Shown here piece by piece: positions 22,379-31,657 of a stretch of 38,419 nucleotides of DNA; the stretch's first letter is position 1, and each line of letters opens with the position of its first letter. Made by a program: the position numbers and the translations under genes. Source of the DNA: Armatimonadota bacterium (GTDB lineage: Bacteria; Armatimonadota; Zipacnadia; Zipacnadales; JABUFB01). The notes beneath the pieces are model-generated. The model had not been told where the DNA came from, did not search any database, and worked only from the letters and a program-made list of their open reading frames with translations. The stretch is taken from NCBI GenBank assembly GCA_013314775.1, contig JABUFB010000022.1, positions 1 to 38,419 of the forward strand. Reading direction: 5' to 3'.

Positions 22379-25300
22379 TCACTCTCGCGCCCACATTACC
22401 CGGATCGCGATCCCGCGCGGGTGGTTGGGGTATGAGAGCAGGATTGTTCCATTCTCTTCGGTGAGCTGGACCTGAACGGGATTTCCGGCGACATCGCTGC
22501 TCGAGATTGCCCCCGGTCGTCTCCCGGCGCAGTCGATGCGGCAGACACCGGTGGTGCCCAGTGCCCCTGAGGCGATTATCCGCAACGATTCCGCGGCTTC
22601 ATCTTTCCATTCCAGGCACGAAGACGCGAATATGACCCGGGGAACGCCGTCCTTCGCCGCCACCCAGCGTTTGAGCACCGCCATATCGTCAGGCCCCAGC
22701 TGCACCTGCGGAAGGACGGATAGCAGCGGGTCCACGAGATCGATGAAAGGTCCGGTCAGCGTCTTGGCTTCGCCGAGGGTGCGGCAGACCACGTACGGAC
22801 CGCGCTCCACCGTCATGTGTGCCTGCTCGCGGTAAGCGTCGTCACCCAACGCGTATCTGGCGATGTCCCGCAACGCCTGCGCGCTCTCGACCGACCGCGC
22901 GAACCACGACGGAGACAACCCCCAGGTGATGACGCGGCCCTGCCCCACCGGTTTTTCCGCCATCAATGTCCCGCGCAGTCCTGTGTACAGACCGGTGAGC
23001 GAGGGATCCTCGTAACTCACCAGCGGCAGGTCGGGCGAGACATTGAACCGATCAGCACTGAGAACCGGCTTGCCCACCGCCTGGAACTTGCCGCTGATCT
23101 CCCCTGTCCCCGCTGCTGCATCGACGAGATACTGGTTGCCGATCTCCAGCACCAGTTGGGCCGGTGTGCCGGGGTCGAAGTCAAAGCGGTAGATGACGTA
23201 GCTGTTTCGGTCGCAGAAACGGTACGATTTCTCGGGGACCAACCCCGTATGGTTTTCCGCGAGGATGATCTCGTTCTCGGCCGGCGTGTCGGGCACGACG
23301 TCCAGCTCAATCCGGTCGCCATCGCGCAAGCCGCTGGCCCTGATGCGGGTGATGAGCGCCCCGAAGCCGTCGGTGGGGATGCTGTCACGGCAACGCACAA
23401 GCGCGGTTCCGTGCTGCAGAAAGGGCGTCAGGTCTATGGTGACTTGCTCCTGCCGCGACAGGTCCACCTCGTGCCCGGAGTAATCGGTGGTCGCCACCTG
23501 CTTCCACGTCAGGCCATCCCAGAGCGAAGCGGCCACCTTACGTGTCGAGACATCCACCCCGCACAAGTGCAAAAGGTGATCTTGCGGGCTCTCGAATCCA
23601 GCCTGCCTCCACCACTCGGGCACTGCGTTGTATGGGTCGGCTCCCCCGAGGACAACCAGCTTCCCGCCGGCTGTCGCCCAGTCCGCCAGAGCCTGATTGA
23701 TCTCCGGTCTCACGGGCTTGAGCATGTCGTATGAGACAAACAGCAGCTGGTATCTGTCGAGATACCCGGGTTCGTCAGCGCGGTCGAGGCAGGGGACCTC
23801 CACCGGGATGCCCTTCATCAGTAGGGGGAGCGCGATCCCGTAGAAGCAATCCAGGTCGCCCGAATGCGGTTCGCCGCGCTGCCACATCGCGCTGTCCGAC
23901 AGGAAGGTGCCCACTCCGGGCGTGCCGGCACTGACTTTGCCGTCAGGCCAGCGTTGCATGTCGGACAGGAGCTCGATCACCGCCCCGATGGTCGTCGCGA
24001 ACCCACCGGGCACTCGCCCGAAGATGCGCACCGGCCAGGGCATGGTTTCGTAACGGGAGACCTCCGGGAACATCAGCGCCGCCGCGAGGGTGCGCTTGTA
24101 GTTGAACAGGTAATCTTCCATGGACCGGTCCGGGTTGTCCTCCAGCGGGTCCATGAGGAACCACAGGTCGATGTCTGTGCCCCGGGTCAAGCCCAGGCAA
24201 GACGCGTACTCGAGGTATCCGTTCTCAAAGGTGCGCTCCCGCCGCTTGCCCTGATAACGCACCGGGGAACGCGCCGTGCCGGTCCAGACCTGGGCGATCA
24301 TCGCATCCACCTGACCGGTGGCCAGCATGTCCTGGTGCCCGAAAGTGATGCCCCAACTGGTGTAATTCAGCGGGCTGTGGGTCAGGAGAAACCGGGTGAT
24401 CGCCGGGTCGACACTGCGGGCGCCCTCGTAGCAGGCCTCGAGCAGTTGGCGCTCCAGCGCCATCTTCAGCCGCTCCGCCTTGATGCGCGCGGCCACCGAA
24501 CTCGCCGGGTCCTGCCATGGCTCGCCGTAGAAGGCCTGCCATTCGCGCTTGAACGCCTCACTGTAGCCTGCCCGGGCGAAAAACTCCGGCTCCTCAGGGC
24601 AAACGGCCTTCGCTCCGCGCGTCACCGCATCCGCGAAATACTGTCGGAAGATATCGCGCCGGTTCGCCGTCGGCACCATGTAATAGCTTCCAGGGCCGCA
24701 GTCCAAAAGGTTGCCGGCGGCATCGGTCTGCACTTCATCGCGCCCGGTGATGTCACCAAGCTTCCGTTGGAGGTAGTCAGGGCCCGCCCGGAACCCCACC
24801 ATGACGTGGGGCTCATAGCCGAAGGTCGCCCATGACCGGATGTCACGCTCCCGGTTCCCCGCAAGGATCACGATGTCCACCATCAGGTCATTGTCCTCGC
24901 GGTAGCCGGTGTGGGTCTGGAGACTGGTGGTCTTCGCGCGCGTCAGCCGCACGCTTTTCGCGGCATCCTCCGGCCGAATACCCAGGAACTCTTCGAGAGC
25001 GTCCGCGAGACCATTGCGGTCTGTGTCAGGCGGCAGCGAGTCTTCCGGACGGACAACCCTCCATTGTGCAGAAGCCGGCGAGGGGATCAGGAGCGCCTCC
25101 GCATCCGCTACGTCTCCGGACTTGACACAGGTCACACAGGCCACCTGGTAGCGCGCCCGGGAGCGTATCTGAAGAGACACATCGGCCCAGAGGGCACCAT
25201 CCGGCGCGGTAACTACACCCGAGAGCTTTGTCCAGACTCCCGGTAGATCGGCAGGTGTCGGTCCCTCCTGGCCGACAAATCGCGCGTTCGAGAAGAACCG

Positions 25301-25633
25301 CACGAACAGCCGGTCAGCCTGCGATCCGGCGGCTCCGTCCAGCGTCCGCATAAGCGCGGCGACGGCGATGTTCTCGCCGGGAGACACGGAAAACCGCCGC
25401 GAAGTCAGCCCCGCCCAGTCCGAGCCGCTGCCCTGGAGCAGCACCGCGCGCTCGCCGGGCACGTCGCCCGATTGCCAGTCTACAAGGTTGCCTTCGGAAG
25501 AATTGAAAGACCAGTCCGTTGGCGTCAGAAAGCCGCTGCGGAATGCGGAGTTGGTCAGCAAATTGTCCGGCCCGGCAGTGCTTGTTCCGGCCATGATCAG
25601 ACAGATCAGGGCCGGGACTATGAATAGCCGCAA
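22379..25633 (-). CDS. Large secreted glycosidase-like protein with Ca-binding repeat
   Basis: 1084 residues from TTG 25633, which has GGGAGG about 9 nt upstream and gives a clean signal peptide, MRLFIVPALICLIMAGTSTA. A GTG at 25675 in frame overlaps the upstream stop (GTGA) and is the alternative. N-terminal beta-sandwich (NLLTNSAFRSG) as in carbohydrate-binding modules; then DTDRNGLADALEEFLG, an EF-hand/thrombospondin-3-like calcium motif (about residues 205-220). The centre reads as a barrel with a GH42-like C-terminal Rossmann-type section (LLFVSYDMLKPVRPEINQALADWATAGGKLVVLGG). The C-terminal part is beta-rich. No catalytic pair is named. It is downstream of, and coupled to, another secreted glycosidase. 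Confidence 0.85.
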   Translation of the reverse strand: MRLFIVPALICLIMAGTSTAGPDNLLTNSAFRSGFLTPTDWSFNSSEGNLVDWQSGDVPGERAVLLQGSGSDWAGLTSRRFSVSPGENIAVAALMRTLDGAAGSQADRLFVRFFSNARFVGQEGPTPADLPGVWTKLSGVVTAPDGALWADVSLQIRSRARYQVACVTCVKSGDVADAEALLIPSPASAQWRVVRPEDSLPPDTDRNGLADALEEFLGIRPEDAAKSVRLTRAKTTSLQTHTGYREDNDLMVDIVILAGNRERDIRSWATFGYEPHVMVGFRAGPDYLQRKLGDITGRDEVQTDAAGNLLDCGPGSYYMVPTANRRDIFRQYFADAVTRGAKAVCPEEPEFFARAGYSEAFKREWQAFYGEPWQDPASSVAARIKAERLKMALERQLLEACYEGARSVDPAITRFLLTHSPLNYTSWGITFGHQDMLATGQVDAMIAQVWTGTARSPVRYQGKRRERTFENGYLEYASCLGLTRGTDIDLWFLMDPLEDNPDRSMEDYLFNYKRTLAAALMFPEVSRYETMPWPVRIFGRVPGGFATTIGAVIELLSDMQRWPDGKVSAGTPGVGTFLSDSAMWQRGEPHSGDLDCFYGIALPLLMKGIPVEVPCLDRADEPGYLDRYQLLFVSYDMLKPVRPEINQALADWATAGGKLVVLGGADPYNAVPEWWRQAGFESPQDHLLHLCGVDVSTRKVAASLWDGLTWKQVATTDYSGHEVDLSRQEQVTIDLTPFLQHGTALVRCRDSIPTDGFGALITRIRASGLRDGDRIELDVVPDTPAENEIILAENHTGLVPEKSYRFCDRNSYVIYRFDFDPGTPAQLVLEIGNQYLVDAAAGTGEISGKFQAVGKPVLSADRFNVSPDLPLVSYEDPSLTGLYTGLRGTLMAEKPVGQGRVITWGLSPSWFARSVESAQALRDIARYALGDDAYREQAHMTVERGPYVVCRTLGEAKTLTGPFIDLVDPLLSVLPQVQLGPDDMAVLKRWVAAKDGVPRVIFASSCLEWKDEAAESLRIIASGALGTTGVCRIDCAGRRPGAISSSDVAGNPVQVQLTEENGTILLSYPNHPRGIAIRVMWARE

Positions 25634-25671
25634 GCTCGTCGACCTCCCTGAAATAGCCGCAGCTTCAGCTC

Positions 25672-28383
25672 TCACTGACCGGCAAGAACCGCTCTTAGCC
25701 CGTCGGCCTTACCCGGCATGCTGACATACCCGAGATGGCTGCCCAATGACTTGCCGGCGGCCACGGGATTACCGAACAGGTCGTATGCAGTGAGCCTATC
25801 CACGTCAGGAACCGTGAATCCTGCTTCTCCGACGCGGGGTGAGATCGCAGCTACCGAGCGCGAACCGTCTTTCGCTTCGAACAAGTAGGCGTACAAGCCT
25901 TCGCGGAGGGTCACGACTTCAACGAAGCGCGCATCTTCCAGTTGCCAGGCAAGGGCGCCATGGGCGACGCCGCTGGGGTGCAGGAAGCCCTCTGGAGTAA
26001 CAATCACGCGCCATCCGCCTTCGGGAAGAGCGTGCAGCCCGCTTTGAGCGTGCATCGAGTAAAGGAACAACTTGTCCACGCCCTGGGCCAGGGTCGCCAC
26101 AACATACCGGCAAAGGCGGTCGGCGGTCTCCCACACGTCTTCTTTGTTCTCGTAGGGGAGCGTGTATTTGTAGAAGCCCGCGCCCAGGGTGTCGCGCCCT
26201 GCCGAACCTTCCGTCATCCACAACGGTTTCGGCATCTCCCCGAACTCTTCCAGCAACGGGCTGATCGCCCTCTGCGTCCCCTGCTCGACGACGTCGCCCG
26301 GATAGCCGGGCTTGCCGCCGATATACATGTGGTAACAGACGGCGTCACAGAAGCTGAGACCGCCCGCCTCCAGAACTCCGCGGGTCCAGTCGGTGCCGCT
26401 GAAATTGTTGCTGCTGCCACCGCCGGTAGTTGTGTTGAAGCCGAGAATCGTGATGTTGGGGTCCGTCGCTTTCGCGGTCCGATAGGCTGCTGCCATGAGC
26501 CTCGTGAAGCTCCCCTGCGGGTCTTCACTGGGCACGTACCCGGCGCGGCCCTCCTGACCCTCGTTATATCCGACCGCCCACCAGGAATGGATCCACGGCT
26601 CATTCCAGACATCGTAGGCATCAATGACGCCCTTGTAGCGTTCCGTGACCACCTTCACATAGTTCTCGTAGTCCTCAAGGCGTTTGGGCTGGTAGAACTG
26701 GTCGAAGTATCCGCTGTGCGGTTTTCCGGGGTAGTAGCTGGCCCAGAAGGGCGCTGTGCCAAGCTCGCCCAGTATCTTCACATGCTCCCGGCGGTAGCGA
26801 TAGATCTCCTTGTCGTGGAAAGTCCACTGTCCGGGTTGCTTCTCGATGTGGTACCAGCCGAGATACTGCAGGCCCGCATCATGCAGGCGCGTCCAGTTGG
26901 CGCCGATTGCTTTCAACATGCGGTTGTGCCGTGTGGTGGAGTTTGTGTGTACGCCGAAGGGAGAGTTCGGCGCGTCTTTGCCCCAGTAGTGCGGCCTTGG
27001 CAGGCGGTTCACCACGATTTCGCTCACGGGGCTGAGCGGACTCCCGGCTGCATCCTCCGCCCAGGCTTCGACGCGGAATGGCCCGAATGGGCGCTCAGGA
27101 AATGCGTCGAAGCTGACCTGCCCGGAGGTCGCTCCGTCAGCCGCCGGACACTCGAGCTCTCTCGTCTGCCCGTACACATTCACCACGCGCGCCCGAAGGT
27201 GCGCTCGCTGCGTCTCGCCGGTCAGCATCCAGTTCACTCGCGCCGGCTCATCCGCGAACTGCACGAGTGCGCAGGAGGCGTCGGACTCCGGAATCGCCAG
27301 CGCCACTTCGCAGGGCTGCTGTGGGCAGTAGGGGACAGGCTCAGCTCCGGAATGGACCTGCATCGCATCCAGCCAGAAAGTGCCCGGGGCCTCGATAACT
27401 ACCCCATAGACCCCGGCCATGAGCACCGGATCGAACTTCACCCACACCCGTTCCCAGGCGTCCGCGCTCGAAAGTGTCCATGCTCTGCGTGCGATCTGGC
27501 GTCCATCGCACCGGACGCTGATCGCAAACTCGCCGGTTCCGCGCAGATACAGACTGGCCGTGTGGGGCATGAAGGCCATCGGGACAGCGAAAGGCGCACT
27601 GTACAGCACGGTGCGTTCCGAGCAGGACACCTTGAGCGCGCGTACGCCGCTGGGCCCGGTAACTGCGTCGTCCGGGGCGATGATGACATCATCCCCGTCA
27701 GAGTTGTCGCGGTCCAGCGCCCAGCCGGTGGGCAGTCCCAGCGGGAACCGTGACTGTGCCACCAGGTTTGCGGGGCCCTCCTCTCCATACTGCTTCTTGA
27801 GCTCATCCACGTAGTCATCCCGCGAGAGTCGGGTGAGGCTGAAGCGCGCAATGTCCAGCTCGCCCACGGTGTTCACGCTCACCCAGACGCCCACGTCCTG
27901 CTCGATGGCCCCGAGCCGAAAGTCGGCGCTGAAGTCCTGCCATTCCGAGTTCAGCGCTACCGACTTCTGCCAGTGGAACTTGTAGGGTGCCGCGGAGTCG
28001 CGAATCCCCACCTGCAGTGGTATGCGCTGGGTGCTTCGCGCGGTCAGCTTCAGGCGGAAGAAGCTGTCGGCGTCGATCTTCGGGGTCGGGTGGCAGAGCT
28101 GGTACCAATGAGGCCCAAGGCGCTGGACCTTGAGCCGCAGAAAGCGCCTCCCTTCCTCTTCCATGGCGGTCCAGCTCGCGAAGACCTCCTCTGTCCAGCC
28201 CGAATCATCGCGCCAGTTACCGGCCATGACGCCGGTCACGCGTTCGTTGGGCCGGTCGCCGCGAGTGAGGACCGGCTGATCCGCTGCGCCGAAGTCGGTG
28301 TCGATAATAACCTGCGGGCCTGCGGCCGAGACTCCAGTGAAGAGCACTAAGAGCAACAACAGTGTCAGCACTCCGGGGATCAT
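25672..28383 (-). CDS. Secreted clan GH-A glycoside hydrolase with N-terminal beta modules
   Basis: 903 residues. Signal peptide MIPGVLTLLLLLVLFTGVSA; ATG has GGAGG about 7 nt upstream. Residues ~25-190 and ~200-350 are jelly-roll, CBM-like segments. From ~470 there is a TIM barrel with the clan GH-A acid/base in YDVWNEPWIH (Glu595) and the nucleophile in WMTEGSAG (Glu725), the spacing expected for strands 4 and 7. A small beta domain (about 800-903) follows. It is likely to hydrolyse an extracellular beta-linked polysaccharide; family (GH39/5/51-like) not resolved. The next gene overlaps it by 4 nt, or starts 38 nt on at the TTG. Confidence 0.92.
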   Translation of the reverse strand: MIPGVLTLLLLLVLFTGVSAAGPQVIIDTDFGAADQPVLTRGDRPNERVTGVMAGNWRDDSGWTEEVFASWTAMEEEGRRFLRLKVQRLGPHWYQLCHPTPKIDADSFFRLKLTARSTQRIPLQVGIRDSAAPYKFHWQKSVALNSEWQDFSADFRLGAIEQDVGVWVSVNTVGELDIARFSLTRLSRDDYVDELKKQYGEEGPANLVAQSRFPLGLPTGWALDRDNSDGDDVIIAPDDAVTGPSGVRALKVSCSERTVLYSAPFAVPMAFMPHTASLYLRGTGEFAISVRCDGRQIARRAWTLSSADAWERVWVKFDPVLMAGVYGVVIEAPGTFWLDAMQVHSGAEPVPYCPQQPCEVALAIPESDASCALVQFADEPARVNWMLTGETQRAHLRARVVNVYGQTRELECPAADGATSGQVSFDAFPERPFGPFRVEAWAEDAAGSPLSPVSEIVVNRLPRPHYWGKDAPNSPFGVHTNSTTRHNRMLKAIGANWTRLHDAGLQYLGWYHIEKQPGQWTFHDKEIYRYRREHVKILGELGTAPFWASYYPGKPHSGYFDQFYQPKRLEDYENYVKVVTERYKGVIDAYDVWNEPWIHSWWAVGYNEGQEGRAGYVPSEDPQGSFTRLMAAAYRTAKATDPNITILGFNTTTGGGSSNNFSGTDWTRGVLEAGGLSFCDAVCYHMYIGGKPGYPGDVVEQGTQRAISPLLEEFGEMPKPLWMTEGSAGRDTLGAGFYKYTLPYENKEDVWETADRLCRYVVATLAQGVDKLFLYSMHAQSGLHALPEGGWRVIVTPEGFLHPSGVAHGALAWQLEDARFVEVVTLREGLYAYLFEAKDGSRSVAAISPRVGEAGFTVPDVDRLTAYDLFGNPVAAGKSLGSHLGYVSMPGKADGLRAVLAGQ

Positions 28384-28543
28384 CGCATTTCCTCCGCGAA
28401 ACGCAATCTGTCGTCGAGTGCAGGCTGATTTCGCTCACAGGTCCAGCATCACCTTGTGCTGCAGGTGCCTCCGGAAGGAGTCCGCCGCACACCGGCGAAC
28501 CAGCCACTGGTCGCACGGCATCCCCCACGGAGGGTGGCTATCT

Positions 28544-29587
28544 ATGAAGAAGGTTCGCGCGGGTATCGTCGGGATGGGCATCGGCCGGCCCAATGCCAAG
28601 GCCATCGCGAGGAATCACAGGGGAGAGGTGGTGGCCCTTTGCGATCTGGACCAGATGCGCATGGATGACTTTGCCAAGGAGTTGCCCGGCCCCGTCCGCA
28701 CTTTCACCGACTATAGGGCAATGTGCCGCGACCCCGAGATCGATGCGGTCTTCGTGGGCACGCCGAACCAGCTTCACGTGCCCATTGCCCTGGAGGCGGT
28801 GCGGAACGGCAAACACGTGCTGGTGACAAAGCCCCTTGCGGACTCCGAACGGTCCGCGGCGCGACTTGTGGACGCGGCCGAAGCGGCGGGTGTCGTCAAC
28901 ATGATGTCCTTGTGCACCCGGTTCGGCGCAGCGTGCAGGTATCTGGGTGGGTTGGCCAGGGAGGGCTTCTTCGGCGAATTGTACTACGCCCGGGCACGCA
29001 GCATCCGGCGCAGCGGTATTCCCGCCTGGAACATGGGGTTTATCCAGCAGGGAGGCGGCGCATTCAGAGACATGGGTGTGCACGTGCTGGATGCCGTCTG
29101 GTGGCTTCTGGGCCTGCCGAAACCCGAATCTGCCCTTGCGGTGGCAGGGGCGAAGTTCGGTCCGCGCGGGCTGGGATACTGGGACTTCAGTACTCCGGAA
29201 AAGAAGATCTATTCCCAGTATGCGGCTGACGACTACGCGGGCGGGCTCATCGTCTTCGAGGGCGGTGTGGGGGTGCAGGTGGAGAGCTTTTGGGCTTCAC
29301 ACCAACAGCCGGAACTCCAGATCGAATTGTTTGGCACGGAAGCAGGGGGCAAGCTGTCTCCGCTCACCCTCTATCGGACCGTGAACGGTGCGCCGCACGA
29401 CACCACCGTGGACCTGCCGAAAGGACCAGAGCCGTGGGACAACATCGCCGGGCATTTCATCGACTGCATTCTGGATGGCGTCGAGTGCCAGGCGCCTCTG
29501 CGCCATGGACTCATCGTACAGCAGATGATGGAGTCAGTCCTCAAGAGCGCAGCGAAGGGGCGCGAGGTGCGCATCAAGGCGGGGTAG
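28544..29587 (+). CDS. Gfo/Idh/MocA-family NAD(P)-dependent oxidoreductase
   Basis: 347 residues. N-terminal Rossmann fold with GIVGMGIGRPN, acidic residue in VALCDLD and GTPNQLHVPIALEAVRNGKHVLVTKPLA. The usual EKP motif is TKP here, keeping the catalytic Lys96. The C-terminal substrate domain has QQGGGAFRDMGVHVLDAVWWLLG, the expected Asp/His segment. It probably oxidises or epimerises a sugar or sugar acid in the cytoplasm, in line with the secreted hydrolases transcribed divergently from it. The ATG at 28544 is chosen because GGAGGG lies 9-10 nt upstream; the frame is open to 28298 but the extra part is low quality. A strong terminator follows. Confidence 0.94.
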   Translation: MKKVRAGIVGMGIGRPNAKAIARNHRGEVVALCDLDQMRMDDFAKELPGPVRTFTDYRAMCRDPEIDAVFVGTPNQLHVPIALEAVRNGKHVLVTKPLADSERSAARLVDAAEAAGVVNMMSLCTRFGAACRYLGGLAREGFFGELYYARARSIRRSGIPAWNMGFIQQGGGAFRDMGVHVLDAVWWLLGLPKPESALAVAGAKFGPRGLGYWDFSTPEKKIYSQYAADDYAGGLIVFEGGVGVQVESFWASHQQPELQIELFGTEAGGKLSPLTLYRTVNGAPHDTTVDLPKGPEPWDNIAGHFIDCILDGVECQAPLRHGLIVQQMMESVLKSAAKGREVRIKAG

Positions 29588-29618
29588 ATGGGCCCTGGCA
29601 TCGCAATCGATAATGGAA

Positions 29619-29662
29619 GCGGCGCCCGGTGAGTCCTCACTCTCCGGGCGCCGCCTTGTTTT
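29619..29662 (+). terminator. Strong rho-independent terminator after the oxidoreductase gene
   Basis: Perfect 11-bp stem, GCGGCGCCCGG (29619-29629) with CCGGGCGCCGC (29644-29654), 14-nt loop, followed by CTTGTTTT. Located 32 nt after the stop. Confidence 0.9.
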
Positions 29663-29696
29663 CGGTAGAAACGACGACCGTGACTAGCGCTGTCCG

Positions 29697-30482
29697 CTAC
29701 TCCGCCGGGCTCTCCGCCAGTGCCAGCAGCGGTCCGCAGATCTCCTCGCGTCCCGAAGCCCACATTGCCGCGCCGACGATCCCGGCCTCATTCTGCAGTT
29801 CCGCCGGAACTACAGGCGTGCGTGTCTTGAGTTCATCCAGGAACTTCTGGGGCTTCTTGCTCACCCCGCCGCCGATGATGAACAGGTCCGGCCAGAAGAG
29901 AGCCTCCAGCACGTTCAGGTACTCGGTGACCCGCTCAGCCCACTTCTGCCAGCTTATCCCGTCGTCCTTTCTCGCTTTGTCCGATGCCCGGTGCTCGGCT
30001 TCTTTGCCCCGGATGTCCATATGCCCAAGCTCGGTATTAGGCACCAGCATGCCGTTGGTAAAGATGGCGCTCCCGATTCCGGTGCCGAAGGTCAGCATGA
30101 AGATTGTGCCCGCCTTGCCCTTTCCGGCGCCGAAGTGCATCTCGGCCACGCCGGCTGCATCGGCGTCATTGATCACCCGGGACGGGCAACCGGAGCGTTC
30201 GGTGAAGAGCTGCGCAGCGTTGGTGCCAATCCACTTCTTGTCGACGTTCGCCGCCGTGTGGGCTACGCCGCCCTTGATGACAGCCGGGAAGGTGCAGCCC
30301 AGGGGCCCTTTCCAGCTGAAATGGGCCGCGATCTGGGCGACTACGTCGGCAACAGCGTCCGGCGTGGCTGGTTCCGGGGTCTTGATGCGATGTCTCTCGC
30401 CGACCAGCACGCCCTTGTCGATGTCTACAGGGGCGCCTTTGATGCCTGTTCCGCCGATGTCGATTCCCAGGATCTCCATCAT
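29697..30482 (-). CDS. ppgK: Polyphosphate glucokinase (ROK family)
   Basis: 261 residues. [51 protein letters not shown] (catalytic Asp), [29 protein letters not shown] and the C-terminal [20 protein letters not shown] and RTPVVPAEL are the full polyphosphate glucokinase pattern. It phosphorylates glucose with polyphosphate (and, in several members, ATP) in the cytoplasm. Two ATGs lie in tandem (30482, 30479); GGAG upstream fits the second better. It follows the amidohydrolase by 107 nt on the same strand and ends near the oxidoreductase terminator. It completes the chain from secreted glycosidase to glucose 6-phosphate. Confidence 0.96.
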   Translation of the reverse strand: MMEILGIDIGGTGIKGAPVDIDKGVLVGERHRIKTPEPATPDAVADVVAQIAAHFSWKGPLGCTFPAVIKGGVAHTAANVDKKWIGTNAAQLFTERSGCPSRVINDADAAGVAEMHFGAGKGKAGTIFMLTFGTGIGSAIFTNGMLVPNTELGHMDIRGKEAEHRASDKARKDDGISWQKWAERVTEYLNVLEALFWPDLFIIGGGVSKKPQKFLDELKTRTPVVPAELQNEAGIVGAAMWASGREEICGPLLALAESPAE

Positions 30483-30589
30483 TTCGCTCCTGAAGGCTTC
30501 GTGATCTCCGTTTGCCGCGCATCCACGGCCATATATTACTTTACTTCGCCACAGGTCCTTCCAAGGCCTTCTCCTGCGTCAGCCCGCGG

Positions 30590-31633
30590 TCAGTAGCCTA
30601 ACCGCGCTTCGGTTCGCGCCACCAGCGCCTTCGCGTTTGCCCAGAAGACCTTGCGCACATCCTCCTGCCCCAGCCCGACGCGTTCTGCCGCCTTCTTGAA
30701 CGCCCGCACGATCTCGTAGGCATAGAAGGTGCAGCGAATCCGGTAGCTACCCGTGGAGTTGTGGATGCTCCAGGGGTGGATGCGCTTCGTGAAGAAATGA
30801 CGCTGGCCGTTGGCGCTGACCAGCTTGCCCTTCTCCTGGGCCACAGGCATGTCAAGTCCGAACAGGATCTTATCGGGTCCGAAGGCGTTGATCATGATCT
30901 CGCAGGCTTCCCAGCTCTGCACCATGGAGAAGTCCACGTAGAGGTTCGGGCAGTCGGGAAGGGACCGAAGATCGCCCACGGCCTCGGGGAAGTAGGCCCG
31001 CCCGAAATGGGCCATGATGATTGGCGAGCTGGGGCAGTCCTCGCAGAGCCGCAGGAGACCATCTACGTTCATCGGGTCTGCCAGCCTGCCCAGGCGCGGG
31101 ATGTGGACCATCTGGATCAGCCCGAGGCGCTCAGCCAGGCGTCTTTGCCCCGGCGGGATCATGTCCTCCAGCGTCACATCCGCCTGAGCCTTCCACGTGA
31201 CGTAGGTCCAGTAAGGCTTGGTCCCGAGGAACCTGCCGGAGCGCAGCTCCTCCTCCAGAGCCTCCTCGTCTTCGCTGACACCGCACATCATCAGTCCATG
31301 CAGGTTGTCATGCTCCTGCAACGCCCGGGCAACGTAGGCATTCTGGTCGCAAATCTTCGAGTCCGCGAGCACGGTGTTGAAGACCAGCGCCTCCAACTTC
31401 TTGCCGGGGAACAGACGCGCCATGGAATCCAGGTAGTTCTCCACCGGATAGTACTCGCAGACCGTTGGCAGAGATGGGTCGGGGTTTTCCTTTGGGCCGC
31501 CGGAGACGCAGTCTCGAGAATAGATGTGGGAGTGAAAGTCGAAGACCGAGTCAGGCAGCCACGGCCCCAGTTCGTCTTCGAAGACCGTCCGGTCAACATC
31601 CTCTTCGTAGTCCAGCGGGAAGGCGATATCCAT
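30590..31633 (-). CDS. Amidohydrolase-family (TIM-barrel) metal hydrolase/decarboxylase
   Basis: 347 residues. FDFHSHIY gives the strand-1 HxH metal pair (His34, His36). Later VHIPR, MAHFGRAY (strand-6-type His) and FGLDMP (metal Asp) follow in the order of amidohydrolase-2 family barrels. No signal peptide. It may act on a lactone, cyclic acid or aromatic acid; residues do not settle it. There is little ribosome site before the ATG. It starts 24 nt after the DUF1015 stop, so the two are probably one transcript, with ppgK as a third gene. Confidence 0.9.
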   Translation of the reverse strand: MDIAFPLDYEEDVDRTVFEDELGPWLPDSVFDFHSHIYSRDCVSGGPKENPDPSLPTVCEYYPVENYLDSMARLFPGKKLEALVFNTVLADSKICDQNAYVARALQEHDNLHGLMMCGVSEDEEALEEELRSGRFLGTKPYWTYVTWKAQADVTLEDMIPPGQRRLAERLGLIQMVHIPRLGRLADPMNVDGLLRLCEDCPSSPIIMAHFGRAYFPEAVGDLRSLPDCPNLYVDFSMVQSWEACEIMINAFGPDKILFGLDMPVAQEKGKLVSANGQRHFFTKRIHPWSIHNSTGSYRIRCTFYAYEIVRAFKKAAERVGLGQEDVRKVFWANAKALVARTEARLGY

Positions 31634-31657
31634 TCAGTTCAGTCCCGTCTGCGTGAG

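Noticed and set aside
25942-27753. 603-residue open frame on the plus strand
   Set aside because: Opposite a GH-A hydrolase with both catalytic Glu residues. No domain features in the shadow.
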